Shown: in pieces, positions 35,301 to 42,151 of the stretch | How the letters are laid out: each line of letters starts with the position of its first letter | Numbering within the stretch: position 1 is the stretch's first letter | NCBI RefSeq assembly: GCF_900249755.1 | Contig: NZ_LT976854.1 | Coordinates: 746,574 to 810,573, forward strand | Reading direction: 5' to 3' | Length of the DNA stretch: 64,000 nucleotides | Source of the DNA: Cupriavidus taiwanensis | Lineage (GTDB): Bacteria; Pseudomonadota; Gammaproteobacteria; Burkholderiales; Burkholderiaceae | Notes under the pieces: model-generated | The model's database searches: none | What the model was told of the DNA's origin: nothing | What the model saw: only the letters and a program-made list of their open reading frames with translations | Program-made: the position numbers and the translations under genes

Positions 35301-35774
35301 GTGCAATCAATCGACCTGGACCGCACCGATCGCCGCCTGCTCGGGGTGCTGCAGGAAAACGGGCGGGCATCCAACCTGGAACTGGCCGAGGCCATCGCGC
35401 TGTCGCCGGCGCAGACCCTGCGGCGCCACCGCCGGCTGGAAGAGGCCGGGCTGGTCAAGCGCTACGAGGCGCGGCTGGACGCCGCGGCGCTGGGCTTCGG
35501 CGTGGTCGCGTTTATCCATGTGACGATGGAGCGCGGGCATATCCGCGACCTGTCCAACTTCAAGCGGCTGGTGGCGGAACTGGCACAGATCCAGGAGTGC
35601 TTCTCGGTGACCGGCGATATCGACTACGTGCTGAAGGTGGTTGCCCGCGACCTGAAATCGCTGTCCGACTTCCTGCTCGATACGCTGATGCGCATTCCCG
35701 GTGTCAGCGGCGTGAAGTCCAGCGTGTGCCTGGACGAGATCAAGTGCACCAGTGCGGTGCCGATGGAGCCCTGA
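35301..35774 (+). CDS. Lrp/AsnC-family transcriptional regulator
   Basis: A 157-residue Lrp/AsnC regulator. The N-terminal helix-turn-helix covers about 5-60 (LDRTDRRLLGVLQENGRASNLELAEAIALSPAQTLRRHRRLEEAGLV). The RAM ligand-binding domain follows, with VTGDIDYVLKVVARDL and the ending GVKSSVCLDEIK. Such proteins form octamers and sense amino acids. It is divergent from hpd, so a role in controlling tyrosine degradation is likely. Confidence 0.95.
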   Translation: MQSIDLDRTDRRLLGVLQENGRASNLELAEAIALSPAQTLRRHRRLEEAGLVKRYEARLDAAALGFGVVAFIHVTMERGHIRDLSNFKRLVAELAQIQECFSVTGDIDYVLKVVARDLKSLSDFLLDTLMRIPGVSGVKSSVCLDEIKCTSAVPMEP

Positions 35775-35784
35775 AGCCGACAGG

Positions 35785-37971
35785 TCAGTCCTCGGGCGGG
35801 TCAATGCGGTCGCACTGCACATTCATCGCGCGGCAGACCGCGCACCACGATGCCCGCGCGCCGGGGCCGGCCTGGCAGCGGGAACCGTCGTTGCCGGCGT
35901 TGCCGGCGTTGCCGACGGGCCCGGCCATGCCTTGCCAGCCCGCCTGGCCGGGCGGTTGCGGGGCCGCCGCCGGCGGCGGGCCCGGGCGGCCGGCGCAGGC
36001 CTGCGACACCGCGGCATCCAGCGCCTGCAGGCCCACCGGCTTGACCAGCACCGCGTCCATGCCTGCGGCCAGCGCCGCGGCGTGGTCGCCGGCCACGGCG
36101 CTGGCGGTGCAGCCGACGATGGGCACATACCGATGCGCATCGTGGCGCGCCCGCACCGCGCGCGTGAAGGCGAGGCCGTCCATCACCGGCATGGCGCAGT
36201 CGCAAACGATCACGTCGAAGCTGGCACGGTCCAGCGCGGCCAGGGCTTCGCGGCCATCGCAGGCGGTGCTGACGCGGTGGCCCAGGTGTTCCAGCTGGCG
36301 ATGCAGCAGCAGGCGGTTGGGCGCGTGGTCGTCGATCACCAGGATGCTGGCCTCGCGCCGCGGGCAACCCGCCATGGGCGACGGTGGCGCCGGTTCGGCC
36401 GGCTGCGCCGTGCCGGGCGCTGTGGTGGCCGCTATGGTGGCCGCCATGCCGGCCGCTGTGCTGGCGATCGCCAGCGGCAGCGACACCACCACCCGCGTGC
36501 CCTGGCCAGGCTGGCTGGTCAGCGTGATGCGGCCCCCCATGGCAGTGGCCAGGCGCCGGCAGATGGCCAGCCCGAGCCCGGTGCCGCCAGCGTGGGTGCG
36601 CGCGCACCCGTGCACCTGCTCGAACGGCTGGAACAAGCGGGCCTGGGCCGCGAGGGGAATGCCGATGCCGGTGTCGGAGACGGTCAGCATGACCTGCTGC
36701 ACGCCGTCGCCGGGCGCCTGCGCGTCCAGCCGCACGTGGATCGTGCCGCTGTCGGTAAAGCGCACCGCATTGGACACCAGGTTGGCCAGGATCTGCCGGA
36801 AGCGCAGCGCGTCGACCTGATGCAGCGGCGCCAGCGCAGCGCTGACGCCGCTGGTCAGGGGCAGGCCCTTTTGCGCCGCGACGGGGCCGAAGATCAGCAG
36901 GGTATCGTCGACCAGGCCTGGCAGCGACGCCGGTGCCGGGTGGATGCGGAACTTGCCCGCCTCGAGTTTGGACAGGTCGAGGAGGTCGTCGATCAGCGCC
37001 AGCAGTCCCAGTGCGGATTTGTGCGCGGTGACCAGCTGCAGCCGTTGCTCGGCCGGCAGCTCGCTGTGCGCCAGCGTCAGTTCGAGCATGCCGGTGATGG
37101 CATTCATCGGCGTGCGGATCTCATGGCTGACCGATGCCAGGAAGGCAGACTTGGCGCGGTTGGCGGCTTCGGCCTCGGTCTTGGCCTGGGCCAGTTCGGC
37201 CAGCATCTCGTGGCGCTCGGTCAGGTCGACGCAGCCGCCGGCCAGGCCCTTGACGGTGCCGTCGGCACCGCGCAGCGGGGTCAGCCAGTTCAGCACGTGC
37301 AGGGTGCGGTCGCCCAGCCGCAGGCACCGGTCGGTGCGCAGCGGCGCGCCGCCTTCGATGACCTGGCGGTAGTCGCGCAAGAGTTCCGCCATGTCCGTGG
37401 CAAGCGGGTGTGCCGCCAGCACGGCGTCCAGCGGCTGCCCGAGCAGGGCGCCGCGTTCGGCACCCAGCAGTTCCTCATAGCCGCGGTTGCAGGCGACCAG
37501 CCGCAGCGAGGCATCGCGCAGGTAGACCGGCTGCGGAATGCCGTCGAGCAGCGCGGTCTGGATGGCGACGCAGTCTTTGAGGGCGGTTTCCGCCGCCCGG
37601 CGCCGGCGTACCTCGCGGTACAGCGCGATGATCCAGGCCAGCAGGAAAGGCGTGACCGCGCACAGCACGGCGGTGGACCAGCCCAGCAGCTGCGCATGCG
37701 AATCCGGCGCCGGCACCCGGGCGGACGCTGGCGCGGATGCCGCCAGCGCAGCGGTCAGCGCGCCGGGCAAAAGGCCGGGCAACAGGCCGGGCAACAGGCC
37801 GGGCAACAGGCCGATGGCCAGGGCCATGGCACACGCACGCCGCCGCGCCCGCGCGGCCCGGCTGACCCGTGCCGGGCGCCCGGCGGGTCGCGGGGAATCG
37901 ACAGCGGCACGAAGCGGGTGCGTGGTGGCGGATGGTGAAGCGGGAGCGGAAGCGGGCGGACGGAACGGCAA
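35785..37971 (-). CDS. Hybrid sensor histidine kinase/response regulator
   Basis: About 728 residues. In order: Arg-rich N-terminus, a first hydrophobic stretch (49-82) built of repeated GLLP units, a short external segment, a second membrane helix (95-118), a PAS domain (130-250), HisKA with H283 in SVSHEIRTPMN, HATPase with N401, DTGIGI and GGTGLGLAI (395-500), and a receiver (543-655) with D591 in VCDCAMPVMDG and K644. The tail is Gly/Pro-rich without an HPt. The start codon is probably TTG at 37971; ATG at 37827 is an alternative that drops the basic N-region. It is divergent from a BvgA-like regulator and a separate HPt gene. Confidence 0.9.
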   Translation of the reverse strand: MPFRPPASAPASPSATTHPLRAAVDSPRPAGRPARVSRAARARRRACAMALAIGLLPGLLPGLLPGLLPGALTAALAASAPASARVPAPDSHAQLLGWSTAVLCAVTPFLLAWIIALYREVRRRRAAETALKDCVAIQTALLDGIPQPVYLRDASLRLVACNRGYEELLGAERGALLGQPLDAVLAAHPLATDMAELLRDYRQVIEGGAPLRTDRCLRLGDRTLHVLNWLTPLRGADGTVKGLAGGCVDLTERHEMLAELAQAKTEAEAANRAKSAFLASVSHEIRTPMNAITGMLELTLAHSELPAEQRLQLVTAHKSALGLLALIDDLLDLSKLEAGKFRIHPAPASLPGLVDDTLLIFGPVAAQKGLPLTSGVSAALAPLHQVDALRFRQILANLVSNAVRFTDSGTIHVRLDAQAPGDGVQQVMLTVSDTGIGIPLAAQARLFQPFEQVHGCARTHAGGTGLGLAICRRLATAMGGRITLTSQPGQGTRVVVSLPLAIASTAAGMAATIAATTAPGTAQPAEPAPPSPMAGCPRREASILVIDDHAPNRLLLHRQLEHLGHRVSTACDGREALAALDRASFDVIVCDCAMPVMDGLAFTRAVRARHDAHRYVPIVGCTASAVAGDHAAALAAGMDAVLVKPVGLQALDAAVSQACAGRPGPPPAAAPQPPGQAGWQGMAGPVGNAGNAGNDGSRCQAGPGARASWCAVCRAMNVQCDRIDPPED
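37762..37809. repeat. 12-bp tandem repeat encoding GLLP units in the sensor kinase
   Basis: Four consecutive 12-base units (GCCGGGCAACAG, with one variant ending AAAAG) lie in the kinase gene and encode successive GLLP tetrapeptides in its first hydrophobic segment. Being a multiple of three, changes in copy number would keep the frame and alter the length of the membrane segment. Confidence 0.85.
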
Positions 37972-38331
37972 GCGGGTCGGCGAGGTCAGTAGAGTGTCTT
38001 CACTCTAGGGGCGCGGACCCGCCAGCTCATTAGGACGAATCTGAAATTGCTAGGGAAATTTCGAAATCGCAGGCGACCCGCCGCCTGTGGCGTCACATAT
38101 CGAACACAATCTGGTCCCGCCTTGCCGCACCATTCCAAACATGCCATTCGCGCGGCAATTCCGGCGGGTTTGCCGCGCATCACATGAACGGCGCGACCGC
38201 ATCGGCAAGCGCGGCGTTTCGGAATAAACCATCCGCCCCTCGGAAATTTCTGGTTTCGTAACGCGCAATTGCTTAGCACAATGATGTGCCGCGGTCGCGC
38301 GGAAACGCGATGTTTGCAACGGAGTACAAGC
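37972..38331. promoter_or_regulatory. Divergent spacer between hybrid kinase and response regulator
   Basis: No gene was found in these 360 bases. They contain two copies of the 8-base palindrome GAAATTTC at 38055-38062 and 38243-38250, about 188 bases apart, each in an AT-richer patch. The first is preceded by TAGG, resembling the inverted TTTC-type heptads bound by BvgA-like regulators. The spacer must hold the promoters of both transcripts, and autoregulation by the response regulator is plausible. Confidence 0.45.
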
Positions 38332-38955
38332 TTGACCACCATCCTGATCGTCGATGACCACCCGCCCGTGCGTGCCGTACTCAAGACGCATTTTTCCCAG
38401 GTGCTGGGCGTTACCCATGTGCTCGAGGCAGACAATGGCCAGGCCGCCATCGAGATCGTGCGGCAATACATGCCCGACGTGGTCATCCTGGATCTGGATA
38501 TTCCCAAGATCAACGGGCTGGACGTGATTCCGCGCCTCAAGGCCAGCCATCCCGCGGTGCGCATCCTGGTCATCTCGGGCCAGGACCAGAACGCCTTCGC
38601 GCCCCGTGCTCGCCATGCCGGCGCGCACGGCTTTGTCAGCAAGACCGAGGAACTGTCCGAGATCGTGCGGTGCACAGAGTCCGTGCTGGCGGGCTACACG
38701 GTGATGCCGGAGATCGATCACGGCAAATCCGGGCTGGCAGATGAAGCCGAACGCCTCGCCTCGCTGTCGGACAAGGAACTGGTGGTGATGCAGATGCTCG
38801 CCCGGGGCATGACGAACAAGGAAATCGGCCAGGTCCTGTTTATTTCGAACAAGACCGTCAGCACGCACAAGACCCGGGTAATGGAGAAACTCGGCGCAAA
38901 ATCGATTGTCGATGTCATCGATTTCGCGCGGCGCCATCATATTGCGGTCGGATAG
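38332..38955 (+). CDS. BvgA/EvgA-like response regulator (NarL/LuxR family, TTG start)
   Basis: A 207-residue response regulator. The receiver (about 3-118) has the acidic pair D8-D9, phospho-acceptor D54 in VVILDLDIPKINGLDVI and lysine in GFVSKTEEL. The LuxR-type DNA-binding domain (about 142-205) has LSDKELVVMQMLARGMTNKEIG and SNKTVSTHKTRVMEKL. These match BvgA/EvgA. The start is TTG, with GGAG seven bases upstream; upstream ATGs would add a cysteine/arginine stretch before the first strand. The HPt gene follows almost at once, so the kinase, HPt and this regulator form one phosphorelay. Confidence 0.94.
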   Translation: MTTILIVDDHPPVRAVLKTHFSQVLGVTHVLEADNGQAAIEIVRQYMPDVVILDLDIPKINGLDVIPRLKASHPAVRILVISGQDQNAFAPRARHAGAHGFVSKTEELSEIVRCTESVLAGYTVMPEIDHGKSGLADEAERLASLSDKELVVMQMLARGMTNKEIGQVLFISNKTVSTHKTRVMEKLGAKSIVDVIDFARRHHIAVG

Positions 38956-38956
38956 C

Positions 38957-39691
38957 GTGAAGGCCGCCGAAGCGCAGACACGCCCAACGGCCTGGTTGCT
39001 GGCACCCGCCAGCGACTCCGATTGGGTAACGGATGCCGCGCGAATCCTGCGCGACCTCGGCTTTGCAGTGCAGACGGGCGTGAGCGCGACGGTGCCTGAG
39101 ATGGCCGCCGATGCCGACCTGGTGATGGCGAGTGCCGCCGCCGCGATACCTTCCCCCCTGATGCAGGCATGGCGCGCCCGCGGCGCGGTCTGCGCCGTGG
39201 TGCTGCCGCCCGGCGCGGCACCAGCGCTGACCCGCACGGAGGCCGCCGTGGCCACCTTGCGCGCACCGGTCACCGAAGCGGCGCTGCTGGCCATGCTGGC
39301 CGCCCGGCACTACGTGGCGCTGTCCGCGCGCGAGGCCGCCGGCATCGCCCGGGCCATCGCCGCGCAGACCTTCGGCAATCCGGCGTTTGCCAGCGAACTG
39401 TTGCAGGCCCTGGTGAGCTCGACCCGCGATGACCTGGCGCAACTGCGCCAGGCCGGGGCCAGCCTGGAGACGGTGCGCGGCGTCGCCCACCGGCTCAAGG
39501 CCTCCGCCCACTACGTCGGTTGCCATGCGCTGCGGCTGATGGCGCAGCGGCTCGAGCATGCCGCCCGCGATGGCGATGCCGCCACCGCCGCGGCACTGGC
39601 GCAGATCGTGGCGCCAACGGCGGCACGGCTGCTGAGCCTGCTTGCCAGTCTGCCCGCTGCAAATACCGCCGACAAATCCGCCGGAAAATAG
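38957..39691 (+). CDS. Separate HPt phosphotransfer protein with degenerate receiver-like N-terminus
   Basis: A 244-residue protein starting at a GTG one base after the response-regulator stop. The C-terminal half (about 135-235) is an HPt four-helix bundle with the phosphorylatable H178 in GVAHRLKASAHYVG. The first 115 residues have the size and strand pattern of a receiver (GFAVQTGVSATVPEMAADADLVM), but the phospho-acceptor Asp is replaced after DLVM and the KP lysine is lost (LRAPVTEAALL). It resembles the detached REC-HPt end of BvgS. It should carry phosphate from the hybrid kinase receiver to the BvgA-like regulator. Confidence 0.82.
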   Translation: MKAAEAQTRPTAWLLAPASDSDWVTDAARILRDLGFAVQTGVSATVPEMAADADLVMASAAAAIPSPLMQAWRARGAVCAVVLPPGAAPALTRTEAAVATLRAPVTEAALLAMLAARHYVALSAREAAGIARAIAAQTFGNPAFASELLQALVSSTRDDLAQLRQAGASLETVRGVAHRLKASAHYVGCHALRLMAQRLEHAARDGDAATAAALAQIVAPTAARLLSLLASLPAANTADKSAGK

Positions 39692-39783
39692 ACACAGCGG
39701 GAATACACCGAATTGGCGTCAGTGCGGCGCTTGATTATTCTGGTGCCATGGCAGAAATAAGGCGCGCATTATGAATTATCAGG

Positions 39784-39804
39784 AATAAATCGCGTCGATT
39801 TATT
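39784..39804. promoter_or_regulatory. 21-base perfect inverted repeat (operator candidate)
   Basis: AATAAATCG-CGT-CGATTTATT has perfect 9-base arms and lies in an AT-rich patch about 90 bases past the HPt stop and 84 before the next gene. The form suits a dimeric repressor operator. A weak terminator for the response-regulator/HPt unit is another possibility. Confidence 0.5.
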
Positions 39805-39829
39805 TAATGCGGGACTGATGAATGCCGGA

Positions 39830-39854
39830 CGCTGCCAGGTCTATCCTGGCAGCG
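39830..39854. repeat. 10-bp stem inverted repeat
   Basis: CGCTGCCAGG-TCTAT-CCTGGCAGCG is a perfect 10-bp stem with a 5-base loop, located 26 bases after the AT-rich palindrome and 34 before the ATG at 39888. It could be a terminator without T-run, or an mRNA leader hairpin of the downstream gene. Confidence 0.5.
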
Positions 39855-39887
39855 GCTTCGGTCATCGATGGGGGAAGGAGGGCAGGG

Positions 39888-40394
39888 ATGGCCCAGATCA
39901 TGGCGTCGATGCCGGATTCGGCGTTCTATTTCCACCTGGCCGCGGTGGCGCTGTTGCTGCTGGGGGTGGCCGCGTTCCGTGCGGTCGCCTATGTCATGGC
40001 GTCCCCGCAGGGGCGCGCCGCGCGCGCCCGGCGCATGCTGCTGGTCAGCGGCGGGCGCGTGCTGGCGGTCGGCGCCATCTGGACCGCCATCGTCTACGGC
40101 CACGGCGTCACCGAGCGCGCCGGCGCGCACAACTGCCGCCGCGTTGCCGCGGTCGATGCCGCCGCGCGGTATGCCGCCGAATACTGTCACCTGGGCGGCG
40201 AGCGGATATTGCTGCGGATCTACGGCGCCGAACGTGACCGGGTGCTGGCGCATCGCACCTTCACCAGTGCCGGGCCGGTGCGGCTCAGCTGGGACGGGCA
40301 GGCCGTGGTGTTCGACCCGGCTGCGCCGGGGCGCAAGGGCCGGCTCGCATTGCCGCCTGCCCTGCACGAGCGCTTGCTGGCGCGGCTGCCTTGA
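39888..40394 (+). CDS. Small membrane-anchored protein of unknown function
   Basis: A 168-residue protein. The first 60 residues contain a hydrophobic helix (about 14-32, FHLAAVALLLLGVAAFRAVAYVM), followed after a basic patch by a second (about 46-65, LLVSGGRVLAVGAIWTAIVYG). The rest is soluble and contains two cysteines (HNCRR, YCHLG) and a beta-rich end (RLSWDGQAVVFDP). No family is recognised. The ATG at 39888 has a strong GGAGGGCAGGG site. An ATG at 39822 would place the perfect hairpin inside the gene and is less likely. Confidence 0.7.
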   Translation: MAQIMASMPDSAFYFHLAAVALLLLGVAAFRAVAYVMASPQGRAARARRMLLVSGGRVLAVGAIWTAIVYGHGVTERAGAHNCRRVAAVDAAARYAAEYCHLGGERILLRIYGAERDRVLAHRTFTSAGPVRLSWDGQAVVFDPAAPGRKGRLALPPALHERLLARLP

Positions 40395-40403
40395 TGATGT
40401 GGA

Positions 40404-41003
40404 CTAGCGCGGCCAGGCCTGCATGCGGGCCAGCACCGCGTCCAGGCCGTCGGGCCGCGGCAGCAGCGCGATCAGCCAGCGCACGGCCTCGGACAGCTGC
40501 TGCGCGTCGTAGTCCGGCGCGAAGCTGTGCAAGGTCGCGCCATGCAGGAAGCAACGCAGCGCCAGCCATTCCGGCTGCGGCGGCGCGTCCGGCGGCTGGC
40601 CGAACAACGCCTGCGGCACCGCCGCCAGCGATGCATGCACGGCGCGGGCGAGGCGAATGTCGCCGCGCGTTGCCATCCACACCTCCAGGATCGCCAGCGA
40701 GGCATGCCGCTGCGGCCGGTTTGCCAGCACATGCAGCATCAGGTGCAGCCGCAGTGACGGGCCCAGCGGCCCCAGCGCGGCCAGGCGCGCCGCTTCGCGC
40801 TGCAGCAGGAAGTCCAGCATGGCCGGCAGCAGGTCGTAGCGGCCTTCCGGGAAATGGTGGCGCAGCGAGCCGCGGCTGGTGCCCGCCAGCTCGCACACGC
40901 GCGCTTCGGAAAAGGCGGCGTAGCCTTGCTCGATGAGCAGGGTAGCGGCGGCGTCGATCAGGGACTGGCGGGTACTGGCGCTGCGTTCGGCTTGGCTGGG
41001 CAT
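40404..41003 (-). CDS. TetR-family transcriptional regulator
   Basis: A 199-residue TetR/AcrR regulator. The helix-turn-helix lies in about 10-55 (STRQSLIDAAATLLIEQGYAAFSEARVCELAGTSRGSLRHHFPEGR). The C-terminal half is helical with an ILEVWMATRGD segment. The start MPSQAERSAS at 41003 fits the family; the upstream extension is a run of Arg/Pro. It lies 52 bases downstream of the patatin-like gene on the same strand and may regulate it. The ligand is unknown. Confidence 0.88.
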   Translation of the reverse strand: MPSQAERSASTRQSLIDAAATLLIEQGYAAFSEARVCELAGTSRGSLRHHFPEGRYDLLPAMLDFLLQREAARLAALGPLGPSLRLHLMLHVLANRPQRHASLAILEVWMATRGDIRLARAVHASLAAVPQALFGQPPDAPPQPEWLALRCFLHGATLHSFAPDYDAQQLSEAVRWLIALLPRPDGLDAVLARMQAWPR

Positions 41004-41055
41004 GGGCCGGATTGTAGCAATCGCGCCGGGGTGCCCCCGGCGGCGCGCAGGTGCT

Positions 41056-41958
41056 TCAGTGGGGCGCCGCCGCCGGTATGTCGGTACTGCAGCTCGGCGC
41101 CGTTTCGTCATGCGAATGCGGTGCGAGGGCACCGGGGATGCCTGGCGTGTCCAGGCCTTTGCCGCGCAGCCATTCGGCCGTGGTGGCCGCGGCGCGGTCG
41201 ATCAGCTCGCCGCAGCGGGAATAGTCGTAGGGCGAGATGTCGAGCGGGCACAGCGGCGGCACCACGCTGATCTGCGCCTGGCTGGCGAAGTGCTGCAGGT
41301 CATGCACCAGCTGGCGCGCCACCAGCAGTGACAGCGCGTTGAACGCATGCTCCAGCGCACCGCGTGGCGGGCGGCGCTCGGCGCAGGTAAAGCCCGCCGG
41401 CAGCACGATCACGCGCGTGGCGCCCAGTCCGACCGCGGTGGACACCGGCGTGTTGTTGGCCACGCCGCCGTCGATCAGCGTGCGGCCCGCGAACTGCACC
41501 GGCGGAAAGACGCCCGGGATGGCGGCGCTGGCCAGCACCGCGTCGACGATGAGGCCGCTGGACAGCACCACTTCGTCCCCGCTCTGCATATCGGTTGCCA
41601 CCACGTGCAGCGGCAGTTCGGCGGCTTCCAGGTTGCGCGGCCCGAAATGCCGCGCGAGCAGGCTGCGCAAGCCGGTCGCTTCCACCAGATGTCCGCGGCC
41701 GCCGCCGAACATATTCCAGACACTGCGCCAGCTCCACGGCAGGATGTCGGTGCGGCGGATGCCGCGCCATAGCCCCTCGAGTCGCTGCGCGCCGGCAACG
41801 CCGGGGTTGCAGGCAAAGTAGGCGCCGTTGATGGCCCCGGCCGACGCGCCGATCACGATATCCGGCATCACGCCCCAGGCCGCCAGTTCACGCAGCATGC
41901 CCACCTGGATCGCCCCCAGGCTTCCGCCGCCGGCGAATACAAAGGCTGTCTTGTCCAT
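41056..41958 (-). CDS. Patatin-like phospholipase
   Basis: A 300-residue patatin-fold lipid acyl hydrolase. It has the oxyanion loop FAGGGSLGAIQ (residues 8-18), the nucleophile serine in GASAG (near 39) and the catalytic Asp in DGGVANNTP (near 163), forming the Ser-Asp dyad. No signal peptide is seen, so it is probably cytoplasmic or membrane-associated and hydrolyses acyl esters of phospholipids or polyhydroxyalkanoate-related substrates. It is divergent from the sulfatase operon; the two share a spacer of about 190 bases. Confidence 0.92.
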   Translation of the reverse strand: MDKTAFVFAGGGSLGAIQVGMLRELAAWGVMPDIVIGASAGAINGAYFACNPGVAGAQRLEGLWRGIRRTDILPWSWRSVWNMFGGGRGHLVEATGLRSLLARHFGPRNLEAAELPLHVVATDMQSGDEVVLSSGLIVDAVLASAAIPGVFPPVQFAGRTLIDGGVANNTPVSTAVGLGATRVIVLPAGFTCAERRPPRGALEHAFNALSLLVARQLVHDLQHFASQAQISVVPPLCPLDISPYDYSRCGELIDRAAATTAEWLRGKGLDTPGIPGALAPHSHDETAPSCSTDIPAAAPH

Positions 41959-42090
41959 GGCTGCGGCGTTCTCCCAGTCTTGTCGGCGGTCCTGTGCAAA
42001 GCATAGGCGACGTCCGCGCCGGCGTGCAGCGGCTGCGGCATGGTGCCCTTGGATGCGCCTCGCACAAGCATATGCAAAACCATTCGTTCT

Positions 42091-42119
42091 ATGACGCGTG
42101 ACGCATTCTTAGCATGACG
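42091..42119. promoter_or_regulatory. Direct repeats upstream of the sulfatase operon
   Basis: ATGACGC occurs twice, about 22 bases apart, with a further related GTGACGC between them, in the spacer shared by the patatin and sulfatase genes. Two helical turns of spacing suits cooperative binding by an activator. No regulator is assigned. Confidence 0.35.
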
Positions 42120-42151
42120 CTTTTCCCGAGCCATTGAAGCGAGACCGGCGT

